A stretch of DNA of 64,000 nt, taken from the NCBI GenBank assembly GCA_045658965.1, contig JAZOVZ010000086.1, forward strand, positions 1 to 64,000, given 5' to 3'. The notes beneath the pieces were generated by a model. The model searched no databases and was not told the origin of the DNA. It was given only the letters and a program-made list of their open reading frames with translations. The stretch is from SVQP01 sp045658965 (GTDB lineage: Bacteria > Bacillota > Clostridia > Oscillospirales > CAG-272). A program made the translations under genes and the position numbers. Of this stretch, positions 7,410 to 16,306 are shown piece after piece (position 1 is the first letter of the stretch; every line of letters starts with the position of its first letter).

Positions 7410-9710
7410 TTATTCGTCTTGGGGAATCTGCCCCTTGAATTTCTTGATCTGCTCGCGCATCAGGTCGTAATAGAAGGTACCGTGAACCTGCGAGGGCTCC
7501 ATGTCTTTAGAAACCTCAACAGAGGGCTGCTCACCCGTTGTCCACTCGTTCCAGGAAACGATGATCACAATACCCGCACCGAGATCGCACGCACGCTGGA
7601 ACTGACGCTTGAGTGTAGCACCGTTCTCTCTGCCTGCAGCGGGAATATAGCCGCTATCGCCCTCTTTTCCCTGCGGACGCGTAGCTGCACTGACCGTGAC
7701 TGCCTCAACTCTACCGTCAAGTACGGTAAAGGTCTGTGCGCCTCTTTCCTCCCAGCTCCAGTATTCCTTGGAAACCAGTGTCTTTTTATTGTACAGACTG
7801 CTCTGCTGACCAACGTATCCCGTGATCCAGCGCACGGTGTATCTGTCGTCATCCCACTTGTTCTGCGGCTTTGCAGTATATTGCGTGGGCGTTGCGCCGT
7901 AGCAAGCCACCAAAGGCTTGCCTTGGTAATAGAAATACATATCCGCGCGGTCGGGATTGGTCACGTAATCGCGCCATACCTGATCGGCCTTCTTTTGGTG
8001 GTTGCCGTTGTCAACCGATTCCTGTCCCGTGTGTCCGGGGCCTAAGAAAATGCAGATCTTGGGAGCACCCTCTACGGTTTTCCATACGTCAAAGAGCTTG
8101 TCGGTCGCTTCCTCGATCATGCGGAAGTCCTCTCTGTGATCGCGCATGGTGGGCGGATCGTAATTGGTGTTATTTGACCAGTCCACAAACACGAAATCCA
8201 CGCCCGCATCACGCAGCAGCTCTGCGTGATAGCGCAAAACCTTTTCGTCATCCGAAAGGTACGGACCGCACAGCGGAATATCCCAAGTGCTCTTGCCCCA
8301 GCCGCGCGATGCGGTATGCCAGGTGGTGTATGCAATGCCCACGAGTCTTTGCTCATAAGGAGTTGCCTCAAAAATGCCCACACCGGTTTGGTCACATTCC
8401 ACATCATCATAGTTGTAGATCACGTTTTGATAAAGTGCGCTCAATTCCTTCGCCATACTCATAGCCTCCTGTGTTGATTTTTGTCCCGCAAGCACGGTAA
8501 AGCCTGCCTCGTCTGCCGCCGTATAGCCCATCATCTGACCAAACTGTGCCACGGGCAGCATGTAGGTATCCTTGGTATATACGGTTGTCGGGAATACGTA
8601 TTGCGTGCCGTTGACGCTCACGCCGGTTTTACCTGCCGCAAACTCAAGCGTGACGTCACCGCGCGTCATGACTGCAGTATTTGCATCAGCCGTGTATGCA
8701 AAGCTAAACATTTTTGCCAGCACAGCCGCATCTGCATACTGCACGCCCGAATAGGTAGCATTGGCAAGTGCGGTTAAATACTGCGCTTTATTGGCAAAGG
8801 CGTATTGCTTATCCTGCTCAAAGGCTGCATATTCATACGCAAGCGCATAGGCAACCTCGGTCTCGCCCTGCACCGACATGGATGCAAGCGTTGTGTTGGC
8901 GTAATGCGACATATAGCGGAAGTAGCCGTTGCCGTTGACAGAAACATGATCTGTCGCGCAATTGGCTATCTCATTGCCTTGCGCGTCCTTGACGATCAGT
9001 CGCTCCCCAATCTCCACGGTCGCTACAAGCACGTCGTTTGCATAAATCTCAGCGCCCTGCCCATTCCCCTCGGCGCGGAATGCTACGCCGTCTGCAGCCG
9101 AAAAAGGCAGATTTGTCGTAATGATCCTTTCAACGCCCTGCTTTACGTAAATGGCTGCCGTGCTCTCCCTGAACGAAAACCACAAGCCACCGTCAATAAA
9201 CAGATTGTTCGCAGCCTTACAATACATGCCCACCATTGCAGCGTTGTACGGGCCGCCGCGGTCGTTTTGTGCCACGGAAAACTGCGCTTGCAAGGTATAA
9301 GTATCGGTGGAGATCGGCTTTGAGAAACCAACGGAGTCCCAGTTGTCATTCTTGGTGGTCAAGCCCGCATCACTCTTTTGGAACAGACTGCCGTTGACAA
9401 AGGTCAAGCCCTCGCTCTTGAGTTGGCTGACCGTTTTTCCCTTGGCACTAAAGGAAAGATCAAGCAGATCGCTCTGCCCACCAAGCAGCACAGTCAGATC
9501 GGGCAGCTCGCCCTCGGGCACTTCAATCTCAATGGGTGGATCGGTTTGCGCCTCTGTGGTGGTTTCCTGCGTTTCTTGCTCGGTTTGCTGCTCGGTTTGT
9601 TGCTGTTGGGTCGAGTCCTGGGTGTCGGGAGTAGGATTGGGTGTGCACGCGCCAAGCACAAAGCATAGTGCCAACAGGGCGCACACCGTCATGCAGATTT
9701 TTATTTTCAT
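7410..9710 (-). CDS. Lipoprotein with glycosidase-like C-terminal domain
   Basis: 766 residues. Signal peptide with lipobox 'FVLGAC' (Cys22), then a Gln/Thr/Glu-rich stalk to about residue 60. Residues ~80-290 look like a beta-sandwich carbohydrate-binding region; ~320-410 resemble a copper-amine-oxidase-N/stalk-type domain. From ~430 to the end is an alpha/beta region with 'VDFVFVDWSNN' (~504), 'KICIFLGPGH' and 'GIVIIVSWNEW' (to 723), the pattern seen in GH71/GH99-like barrels. Catalytic residues cannot be assigned with confidence. Start at ATG 9710, with AGGAGAAGAG just ahead. Third gene of mrp-namZ-lipoprotein, 13 bp after namZ, suggesting a role in extracellular glycan degradation. Confidence 0.85.
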   Translation of the reverse strand: MKIKICMTVCALLALCFVLGACTPNPTPDTQDSTQQQQTEQQTEQETQETTTEAQTDPPIEIEVPEGELPDLTVLLGGQSDLLDLSFSAKGKTVSQLKSEGLTFVNGSLFQKSDAGLTTKNDNWDSVGFSKPISTDTYTLQAQFSVAQNDRGGPYNAAMVGMYCKAANNLFIDGGLWFSFRESTAAIYVKQGVERIITTNLPFSAADGVAFRAEGNGQGAEIYANDVLVATVEIGERLIVKDAQGNEIANCATDHVSVNGNGYFRYMSHYANTTLASMSVQGETEVAYALAYEYAAFEQDKQYAFANKAQYLTALANATYSGVQYADAAVLAKMFSFAYTADANTAVMTRGDVTLEFAAGKTGVSVNGTQYVFPTTVYTKDTYMLPVAQFGQMMGYTAADEAGFTVLAGQKSTQEAMSMAKELSALYQNVIYNYDDVECDQTGVGIFEATPYEQRLVGIAYTTWHTASRGWGKSTWDIPLCGPYLSDDEKVLRYHAELLRDAGVDFVFVDWSNNTNYDPPTMRDHREDFRMIEEATDKLFDVWKTVEGAPKICIFLGPGHTGQESVDNGNHQKKADQVWRDYVTNPDRADMYFYYQGKPLVACYGATPTQYTAKPQNKWDDDRYTVRWITGYVGQQSSLYNKKTLVSKEYWSWEERGAQTFTVLDGRVEAVTVSAATRPQGKEGDSGYIPAAGRENGATLKRQFQRACDLGAGIVIIVSWNEWTTGEQPSVEVSKDMEPSQVHGTFYYDLMREQIKKFKGQIPQDE

Positions 9711-9723
9711 CTCTTCTCCTTTC

Positions 9724-10893
9724 TCAATCGTACAATCTGTAGCGATCGTAAAGCGGCATAAACGCATCCGCCTCTGCTTGCCAACGCTCGATGATCTGCG
9801 ACGCGCTCTCGTGCGACGTGCGCAGATCTGTATTGCCCGATGCAAGGTCGATGTGCCATCTGCCGCCGTTCGGGGGCGGATTGAAGGCGAAATCGTTCGG
9901 ATACATATCCTGAATCGTTCGCATCATATATACGCCAAGGTCAATCGGCTTGACCGCCTTTTGATCAAGCACGTGAATATCCACACCGTAGCACACCGTG
10001 TTTGCATGCTTGCCAAACGCAGGGCGGAAAAACGCGGGAGAAAACGCAAGCCCGGGCAAGCCAAGCGCGTTCATTTTCCCAGCAAGATGTACGGGATTGA
10101 TGTAGGGCGCACCGACAGTGGTAAACGGGGTTGTCGTGCCTCTGCCCTCGGACACGTTTGTGCCCGCAAAAAGACAGGTGCCGTTATACACAGTGATGGC
10201 ATCCATGGTGGGCAGATTGGGACTTGGCTTAACGAACGGCAAGCCCGTTTCGCCAAAGAACATATCTCTGGTCCAGCCGTCAAGCTCGACAACGTGCAAT
10301 TCACACCCAAGTCCGTATTCACCGTTATAAAGCCGCGCAAGCTCACCAAGCGTCAGCCCGTGTCGGATGGGCACCTGCGTCAACCCGATGAACGACGCCA
10401 TTTCGGGCTTTGATACGTTGCCCTGCACCGCGCCGCCGATCGGGTTGGGTCTGTCCAGCACGCAGAGAGGAATGCCCTTTTTGGCGCACGCCTGCATGCA
10501 GTAAAACAGCGTGGACGCATACGTAAAATAGCGCGAGCCCACGTCCTGCATATCAAACACAAGCATATCGATCGGCAGCTCCTCGGGCGCATACACGCGC
10601 TTTTTTTGCTGCTCGTCGCGGGAAAAGACCATATCCTTGAACAAACTGAAAGAGGCAATGCCCGAAATCGCATCCACACCGTTCTCGACCGCCTCTCCGG
10701 GGCCAAGCACGCCGCGGCTACCGTGCTCAGGCGCATAAAGCGCCTGCACACGGTACACTTCGGTCATTGCCTCAATCGTTCCAAGGTATGAGTGGTTCAG
10801 TCCGGATGCGCCGCCAACCAGCCCGAGTCTCTTGCCTTCAAGCAAGCGTCGGACATTTGGCTCGCATATTCTGTCGATACCGGCCTTTACCAT
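9724..10893 (-). CDS. namZ: NamZ-like exo-N-acetylmuramidase (DUF1343, GH171)
   Basis: 389 residues, DUF1343/NamZ family. Members remove terminal N-acetylmuramic acid from peptidoglycan fragments. Family blocks seen in order: 'APEHGSRGVLGPGE', 'FDMQDVGSRYFTYAST', 'DRPNPIGG', 'PSPNLPTMDA' and 'EGRGTTTPF'. A GTG at 10905 overlaps the stop codon of mrp, but ATG 10893 has GAGGT at a good distance and is preferred. No signal peptide is visible, whereas characterised members act outside the cytoplasm, so this one may work on imported fragments. Sits between mrp and a secreted glycosidase-like lipoprotein. Confidence 0.9.
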   Translation of the reverse strand: MVKAGIDRICEPNVRRLLEGKRLGLVGGASGLNHSYLGTIEAMTEVYRVQALYAPEHGSRGVLGPGEAVENGVDAISGIASFSLFKDMVFSRDEQQKKRVYAPEELPIDMLVFDMQDVGSRYFTYASTLFYCMQACAKKGIPLCVLDRPNPIGGAVQGNVSKPEMASFIGLTQVPIRHGLTLGELARLYNGEYGLGCELHVVELDGWTRDMFFGETGLPFVKPSPNLPTMDAITVYNGTCLFAGTNVSEGRGTTTPFTTVGAPYINPVHLAGKMNALGLPGLAFSPAFFRPAFGKHANTVCYGVDIHVLDQKAVKPIDLGVYMMRTIQDMYPNDFAFNPPPNGGRWHIDLASGNTDLRTSHESASQIIERWQAEADAFMPLYDRYRLYD

Positions 10894-10901
10894 GTGATAC
10901 C

Positions 10902-11735
10902 TCACTTATTGTTGAGTTTGTCTTCAATTTTGTCAGCTGCCGCATCCATGTAGTCGTTCTGCATCATTTCGATCCAGCCCTTATCTACAAGTGCTGCAAG
11001 CTTTGCGTCCATGGGGATCTGTGCAAGCAGCTCGTAGCCGAACTGATTTGCGATCTCTGCGATATGGCTCTCGCCAAAGATGTTGATCTTCTTGCCGCAA
11101 TCGGGACAGAGCACGTAGCTCATGTTCTCCACCAAGCCAAGCACGGGGATATCCATCATATCTGCCATATTTGCCGCCTTCTTGACGATCATGGAAACCA
11201 GCTCCTGAGGGCTGGAAACGATGACGATGCCGTCAAGCGGAATGGACTGGAATACGGTCAGCGGAACGTCACCTGTTCCGGGAGGGCAGTCAACGAACAG
11301 ATAGTCAAGATCAGCCCATACGGTCTGCGACCAGAATTGCTTAACGGTGCCTGCAATGACGGGGCCTCTCCAGACAACGGGTCTGGTCTCATCGTCCAAG
11401 AGCAGATTAACGGACATGATCTCAATGCCGGTAGTGGTTGCGGGAGGCACCATACCGTTTCCGTCACCCTCAACGGGCTTGTTCAGACCAAACGCCTTGG
11501 GGATGGAAGGACCGGTGATATCCGCGTCAAGAATACCGACGCGGTAGCCTCTGCGCTGCATGAGCACTGCAAGCATGGTGGTGACAAGGGATTTACCAAC
11601 GCCACCCTTACCGCTGACTACGCCAATGATGTGCTTGACAGACGAGGCGGGATGAGGCGCTTCATACATACTCTGCTTATCGCGAGAGCCGCAATTTGCA
11701 GAGCAAGTGGAACAGTTATGGGTACATTCGGACAT
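10902..11735 (-). CDS. mrp: Mrp/NBP35-type Fe-S cluster carrier ATPase
   Basis: 277 residues. Deviant Walker A 'SGKGGVGKSLVT', 'LDADITGPSIPKAFG' and 'FVDCPPGTGDVPLT' identify the Mrp/ApbC P-loop family, which carries and transfers iron-sulfur clusters. The C-terminal 'CPDCGKKINIFG' gives the CxxC cluster-binding pair. The N-terminal extension 'CTHNCSTCSANCG' adds four cysteines, as in NBP35-like proteins, and may bind a second cluster. Own promoter (TTGCAT-N17-TATAAT, minus strand) divergent from gpmI; first gene of a three-gene operon with namZ and a lipoprotein, a combination without an obvious functional link. Confidence 0.93.
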   Translation of the reverse strand: MSECTHNCSTCSANCGSRDKQSMYEAPHPASSVKHIIGVVSGKGGVGKSLVTTMLAVLMQRRGYRVGILDADITGPSIPKAFGLNKPVEGDGNGMVPPATTTGIEIMSVNLLLDDETRPVVWRGPVIAGTVKQFWSQTVWADLDYLFVDCPPGTGDVPLTVFQSIPLDGIVIVSSPQELVSMIVKKAANMADMMDIPVLGLVENMSYVLCPDCGKKINIFGESHIAEIANQFGYELLAQIPMDAKLAALVDKGWIEMMQNDYMDAAADKIEDKLNNK

Positions 11736-11776
11736 TTTTATACACTTCCTTTGAGTTGAATTACTTTTACTAAAGT

Positions 11777-11805
11777 ATTATACCGCACATTTACGACAAA
11801 TGCAA
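11777..11805 (-). promoter_or_regulatory. Promoter, TTGCAT-N17-TATAAT (mrp operon)
   Basis: Minus-strand -35 TTGCAT (11805-11800) and -10 TATAAT (11782-11777), 17-bp spacer, 42 bases ahead of the mrp start. Confidence 0.72.
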
Positions 11806-11864
11806 GGGGCTTGGCAACATTTTTGCAGATTTTGGACAAACTTTCAATTTTTTTCTTTTGCATC

Positions 11865-11893
11865 TTGCAATTTCGTGCAAAAAATAGTATAAT
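11865..11893 (+). promoter_or_regulatory. Promoter, TTGCAA-N17-TATAAT (gpmI)
   Basis: -35 TTGCAA (11865-11870), -10 TATAAT (11888-11893), 17-bp spacer; the ATG lies 43 bases downstream. Divergent from the mrp promoter. Confidence 0.78.
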
Positions 11894-11935
11894 GATTAGG
11901 ATTGAAATATTATTATTACTTTTTTGGAGGTTCTT

Positions 11936-13597
11936 ATGAATCAACTGCAAAAGCTTTCTAATTTTAAGGGCGTGCAGGGTCCCGTTCTGACCATCGTTAT
12001 GGATGGCGTAGGTCTTGCACCCGATACCGTTTCCAATGCCGTTGCAGGCGCGTACACTCCCACCCTGGAGGCTCTGATGAGCAAGTACCCCATGGTATCT
12101 CTCAAGGCACACGGCGTAGCTGTCGGTCTGCCCTCCGATGACGACATGGGTAACTCCGAGGTTGGTCACAACGCACTTGGCGCAGGTCAGGTATTTGCAC
12201 AGGGTGCAAAGCTGGTTTCCAACTCTATTGAGTCCGGCAAGATGTTCGCATCCGCTACCTGGCAGGAGCTGATCGCCAACGTCAAGGCGAATGGTTCTAC
12301 CCTGCACTTTATGGGTCTGTTCTCCGACGGTAACGTGCACTCCCACATCGACCACCTCAAGGCAATGATCGAGCATGCTAAAGCTGACGGCATCAACACC
12401 GTTCGCGTACACATCCTGCTTGACGGTCGTGACGTTGGTGAGACCAGCGCTCCCGAATACATTCTTCCCTTCGAAGATTTCCTTGCTTCTCTCAACGATG
12501 CTTCGTTTGACGCTAAGATCGCATCCGGTGGCGGCAGAATGACCATCACCATGGACAGATACGAGGCAAACTGGAGCATGGTAGAAAAGGGCTGGAACAC
12601 CCACGTGCTGGGCAACGGCAGACAGTTTGCTTCCGCTATTGAGGCATACAACACGCTGCGTGCTGAGACCGGCAAGATCGACCAGGATATCGATCCCTTT
12701 GTTATCGCAAAGGACGGCAAGCCCGTAGGCACTATCGAGGACGGCGACAGCGTGATCTTCTACAACTTCCGTGGCGACCGCGCGATCGAGATCTCCAAGA
12801 CCTTTGACACCGCAGAGGGCGAGTTTGACAAGTTCGACCGCGTACGCTACCCCAAGGTAGTTTACGCAGGCATGCTGGAATATGACGGCGACTTGCACAT
12901 CCCCTCCAAGTATCTGGTAAATCCCCCCGAAATCTCCAACACCATGGGCGAGTATCTTGCCAACACCGGTGTTGCACAGTATGCAATTTCCGAGACCCAG
13001 AAGTACGGTCACGTCACCTATTTCTGGAACGGCAACAAGTCCGGCAAGTTCTCCGAGGAGCTTGAGACCTACGTGGAGATCCCCTCCGACGTCGTTCCCT
13101 TTGAGCAGCGTCCCTGGATGAAGTGCGCTGAGATCACCGACGAGCTGATCAGCGCTTTGCGCGAGGGCAAGTACACCTACTACCGCGACAACCTCCCCTA
13201 CTGTGACATGGTTGGTCACACCGGCTCTTTGGCAGCAACCCGTTGCTCCATGGAAGCACTTGACCTTCAGCTTGCCCGTATCCTCAAGGTTGTTGATGAG
13301 CTTGGCGGCGTGGCTCTGATCACCGCAGACCACGGCAACGCAGACGAAATGTATGAGATGGACAAGAAGTCCGGTCAGCCCAAGGCAGACAAGAACGGCA
13401 ACTTCAAGGCAAAGACCAGCCATACCCTCAACCCCGTTCCCTGCATCATTTACGACAACACCGATGCAAAGAACAGCTACAGCGTAAAGGCTGACAACGG
13501 CAACTTCGGTCTTTCCAACGTAGCGGCTACCATGGTTAACCTCATGGGTTATAAGGCTCCCGATATGTGGAATGAGTCGATCATTGACGTTGAGTAA
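11936..13597 (+). CDS. gpmI: Cofactor-independent phosphoglycerate mutase, plant-type
   Basis: 553 residues; interconverts 3- and 2-phosphoglycerate in glycolysis using two metal ions. Alkaline-phosphatase-superfamily features: 'VMDGVG' (D23), the phosphorylated serine in 'DDDMGNSEVGHNALGAGQ' (S74), 'SDGNVHSHIDHL', 'ASGGGRMTITMDRYE' and the C-terminal 'TADHGNADEMYEMD'. The protein is ~40 residues longer than the common bacterial enzyme, and 'GHNALGAG', 'VHILLDGRD' and 'GGGRM.ITMDRYE' match the plant/trypanosomatid-type branch better than the standard bacterial one (memory-based judgement). Start at ATG 11936 with TGGAGG five bases upstream. Codon use is strongly biased, as expected for a highly expressed gene. 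Monocistronic. Confidence 0.96.
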   Translation: MNQLQKLSNFKGVQGPVLTIVMDGVGLAPDTVSNAVAGAYTPTLEALMSKYPMVSLKAHGVAVGLPSDDDMGNSEVGHNALGAGQVFAQGAKLVSNSIESGKMFASATWQELIANVKANGSTLHFMGLFSDGNVHSHIDHLKAMIEHAKADGINTVRVHILLDGRDVGETSAPEYILPFEDFLASLNDASFDAKIASGGGRMTITMDRYEANWSMVEKGWNTHVLGNGRQFASAIEAYNTLRAETGKIDQDIDPFVIAKDGKPVGTIEDGDSVIFYNFRGDRAIEISKTFDTAEGEFDKFDRVRYPKVVYAGMLEYDGDLHIPSKYLVNPPEISNTMGEYLANTGVAQYAISETQKYGHVTYFWNGNKSGKFSEELETYVEIPSDVVPFEQRPWMKCAEITDELISALREGKYTYYRDNLPYCDMVGHTGSLAATRCSMEALDLQLARILKVVDELGGVALITADHGNADEMYEMDKKSGQPKADKNGNFKAKTSHTLNPVPCIIYDNTDAKNSYSVKADNGNFGLSNVAATMVNLMGYKAPDMWNESIIDVE

Positions 13598-13611
13598 TTT
13601 ATAAACCAATC

Positions 13612-13643
13612 AAAAAGGACGCAACCGCGGTTGCGTCCTTTTT
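13612..13643. terminator. Bidirectional terminator after gpmI
   Basis: A near-perfect 32-base palindrome centred on GCAACC-GC-GGTTGC, with A5 on the left and T5 on the right, so it can end transcription of gpmI and of the convergent membrane-protein gene. Confidence 0.88.
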
Positions 13644-13645
13644 GA

Positions 13646-14194
13646 TCATTTGAACGGGTCGATGTAAAACTCCATTTGTATATACTCTGCAGGATCCCTT
13701 GTGGACACACCTTGTGTCATGCATCTTTCAGGATCTGCAATTGCTCCATATATATCCTTGTCAAATTGAATGCTGAATTTTTTACCGCTTTCCGTGTGCC
13801 ATATCAGATGAAAGCCGTAAGCATCTCCAAAGTCCATAATATCATGAGGTTTCCCTAACATTTCGACTATTTCGAGAACGGTCATACCCTTGTGTATCTT
13901 TTCAATATCGGTGTCATTTACAAGATGTGTAATCTCAAAATCAACATACTCATGATATGCAGCCCTTCTTTGCTCAGGTGTCATGCGTACATAGTAACTG
14001 CTATCTGTAGTATCTGCCTCGTGCGATTCACCCGGTTCATAGCCCAGTTTATTCCAAGGATACTCAAAATCATTCAGGGGATTCGGTTGCTTGATCACAC
14101 CAAATTCTCTGAGCATAAGAACACAGAAAAGACCAAGTAATATAAACAGCATTGCCCAAATGCACGCTATGATTACAATATACCGTTTCTTCAT
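13646..14194 (-). CDS. Membrane-anchored protein with BamE/SmpA-like segment
   Basis: 182 residues. One N-terminal membrane helix (about residues 5-28) and a predominantly soluble exported part. Residues ~99-150 contain 'IEKIHKGMTVLEIVEMLGKPHDI', the kind of 'G-M-T-x-x-E-V-x-x-x-L-G-x-P' turn found in SmpA/OmlA/BamE-fold domains; in Gram-positives such domains occur in small lipid- or helix-anchored proteins of unknown role. Ribosome binding site AAAGGAG. Starts 28 bases after the dxs stop, so it is probably cotranscribed with dxs, with no obvious link to isoprenoid synthesis. Confidence 0.72.
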   Translation of the reverse strand: MKKRYIVIIACIWAMLFILLGLFCVLMLREFGVIKQPNPLNDFEYPWNKLGYEPGESHEADTTDSSYYVRMTPEQRRAAYHEYVDFEITHLVNDTDIEKIHKGMTVLEIVEMLGKPHDIMDFGDAYGFHLIWHTESGKKFSIQFDKDIYGAIADPERCMTQGVSTRDPAEYIQMEFYIDPFK

Positions 14195-14222
14195 TTGTAC
14201 GCTCCTTTCTGAATTTGCTTCA

Positions 14223-16097
14223 TCAAATCAACGTATTCACTTTATCTGCAATACACTTTGCATCAATCCCTGCGGTGGTATAGACCGACTCATTCTTTGT
14301 CTGCACGACGAAATTGTCGTCAACTGCCATGATGGTGTGGCGAGGCAACGTGCCCTTTCTCGCCATGGCGTCGGACAGCATCATGCCAAAGCCGCCTGCA
14401 CGGATCTCTTCCTCCAAGAAAACGATTGGGGTAGCGGGATCATCTATCAGCTCGGATATCCGAGCTGCGAGCTTGTCATAAGGCTTGATGTATTCGCAAA
14501 GCAAAATGCCTGCGCGAATGCCCTGTTCTGCCAAGGTCTCTGCCGCCTTGATCGCCTCGCGCACGATCTTGCCGTGCGTGACGATGATGCACAGTGCACC
14601 TTGGATATTCCATGCGCGCACGTCGATATCCTCGTGTGCTCCGTTCGGATAAAATCTTGTCAATACGTCGTCGTGCTCTCTGCCGTTGGGGTATCGAATC
14701 GCTACGGGTGCGTTTGCGGCAACCGCTTTTCTGATCGACAGAGCCAAACCGTCAGCGGTGACGGGCGTGTAGATGGTCATGCCGGGAATATGAGACAGAA
14801 ACGCTACGTCAAAAATGCCGTGGTGAGTCGCGCCATCTGACGGGCTGATGCCTGCGCGGTCTATGCACAGCACAAGCGGCAAATTTTGCAAGGCAGCGTC
14901 ATGGATAATCTGATCATACGCTCTCTGCAGGAAGGTGGAATACACCGCAAACACGGGCAGATACCCGTTTGCAGCCATTGCCGCACCGAAGGTCACGGCA
15001 TGCTCTTCGGCAATGCCTACGTCAAAATATCGGTCCGGATGTGCTTGATGGAACGTCTCCAAGCCCGTACCGTCACCCATGGCGGCGGTAATGGCACAAA
15101 TGCGCGCGTCTTTGTCCGCAAGCTCGGTCAGCACCTGACCGCAAACCTTGGAAAAATTGGGCTTTTGCGAGGTCTTGCCCACGGGAGAAACACCGTGATA
15201 TTGTGTGGGAGCTTGCTCTGCGGGTTCATATCCCACACCCTTTTGTGTCTTTGCGTGAATGATCACGCTTTCGTCAAGCTTCTTGGCTTCACGCAGAAGT
15301 GCTTCGATCGCAGCCGCATCATTTCCGTCTACGGGTCCGAGATAGGTCAGCCCAAGATCCTCAAAATAATTACTGCCGTAAAGGAAGTTCTTTACGCCCA
15401 TCTTGACGCGCTTGAGGGCTGCAAACAAGGGCTTGCCGATCACGGGAATGCTCTTAACAAAATTTCTCGTTACCTTTTTTGCCTTAAAATAGGCTTGACC
15501 GCGGCGAATCTTTGCCAAGGTATTTGCGAATCTCCCCGTGTTTCTGGCAATCGACATCTCATTTTCGTTCAGTACGATAATCAGACGCAGATCCTTTTCC
15601 ATATTGTTGAGTGCCTCATGCACCATGCCACCCGTAAAGGCACCGTCACCAATGACGGCAACGGTGTACGCGTCCGATCCGGAAAGCTTATCGGTCATTG
15701 CAAATCCAAGGGCTGCCGAGATTGACGTGGAGCTATGCCCCGCGCCGAACGGATCATGCGCACTCTCGCTGCGTTTTGTAAAACCGGAAAGTCCTCCGCC
15801 CTGCCGCAGCGTATCAAAGCAATCCAGTCTGCCGGTCAGCATTTTATGTACGTAGCACTGGTGTCCTACGTCCCAGATGATATGATCCTTAGGCGAATCA
15901 AACACGCGGTGAAGTGCTACGCTGAGCTCGACCACACCAAGGTTTGACGCAAGATGACCGCCGTTTTCACTGACGCGTTCAATCAAAAATTCTCGGATCT
16001 CTCTGTTCAGGCAAAGTATTGCCTGCTCGTCAAGCGACCCAAGCGTTTTCAAATCGCTCATCTTGCCAAGATATTGATATTTGGACATATCCTGCAT
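14223..16097 (-). CDS. dxs: 1-Deoxy-D-xylulose-5-phosphate synthase
   Basis: 624 residues, full length. Thiamine-diphosphate enzyme joining pyruvate and glyceraldehyde 3-phosphate, the first step of the MEP isoprenoid pathway. Seen: 'DVGHQCYVHKMLTGR' with the essential His, 'GHSSTSISAALG', the ThDP motif 'VIGDGAFTGGMVHEALNN', 'RFFDVGIAEEHAV'-type segment ('YFDVGIAEEHAVTFGAA') and 'DRAGISPSDGATHHG'. The start is at ATG 16097 (MQDMSKYQY) because GGGAGG precedes it; a TTG at 16115 is upstream of that site and is rejected. Own promoter at 16131-16159. Confidence 0.96.
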   Translation of the reverse strand: MQDMSKYQYLGKMSDLKTLGSLDEQAILCLNREIREFLIERVSENGGHLASNLGVVELSVALHRVFDSPKDHIIWDVGHQCYVHKMLTGRLDCFDTLRQGGGLSGFTKRSESAHDPFGAGHSSTSISAALGFAMTDKLSGSDAYTVAVIGDGAFTGGMVHEALNNMEKDLRLIIVLNENEMSIARNTGRFANTLAKIRRGQAYFKAKKVTRNFVKSIPVIGKPLFAALKRVKMGVKNFLYGSNYFEDLGLTYLGPVDGNDAAAIEALLREAKKLDESVIIHAKTQKGVGYEPAEQAPTQYHGVSPVGKTSQKPNFSKVCGQVLTELADKDARICAITAAMGDGTGLETFHQAHPDRYFDVGIAEEHAVTFGAAMAANGYLPVFAVYSTFLQRAYDQIIHDAALQNLPLVLCIDRAGISPSDGATHHGIFDVAFLSHIPGMTIYTPVTADGLALSIRKAVAANAPVAIRYPNGREHDDVLTRFYPNGAHEDIDVRAWNIQGALCIIVTHGKIVREAIKAAETLAEQGIRAGILLCEYIKPYDKLAARISELIDDPATPIVFLEEEIRAGGFGMMLSDAMARKGTLPRHTIMAVDDNFVVQTKNESVYTTAGIDAKCIADKVNTLI

Positions 16098-16130
16098 ACT
16101 CTGCCCTCCCTTCAAATTGATAACTTATTT

Positions 16131-16159
16131 ATTATAACACACTTATACGCCAAATGCAA
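16131..16159 (-). promoter_or_regulatory. Promoter, TTGCAT-N17-TATAAT (dxs)
   Basis: Minus-strand -35 TTGCAT (16159-16154), -10 TATAAT (16136-16131), 17-bp spacer, 34 bases ahead of dxs. Confidence 0.7.
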
Positions 16160-16238
16160 ATATTTTTTGCTTATTTTTGAAAAAAACGCATATTTTCAGC
16201 AATCGCCCGTCAAAATGCGGGTTATTTCAAAAAAGCCC

Positions 16239-16267
16239 TTGACAAAAGTATGTATATCATATATAAT
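16239..16267 (+). promoter_or_regulatory. Promoter, perfect TTGACA-N17-TATAAT
   Basis: Perfect sigma-A consensus: TTGACA (16239-16244), 17-bp spacer, TATAAT (16262-16267), driving the two CNNM/CorC genes. Confidence 0.85.
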
Positions 16268-16306
16268 TAATGAGAATTTTTGAAAAAAGGAGTAACACGT
16301 TACATC

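Noticed and set aside
11738..13609. Long minus-strand open frame (623 codons) opposite gpmI
   Set aside because: Shadow of a strongly codon-biased gene: TTA, CTA and TCA codons are nearly absent from gpmI, so its opposite frame has no stops. No ribosome binding site, promoter or recognisable protein; the plus-strand gene is unmistakable.
16292..16303. GTAAC/GTTAC hairpin as a translational control of CNNM copy 1
   Set aside because: The loop would be only two bases, too tight for a stable hairpin; noted only as an oddity of the spacing.
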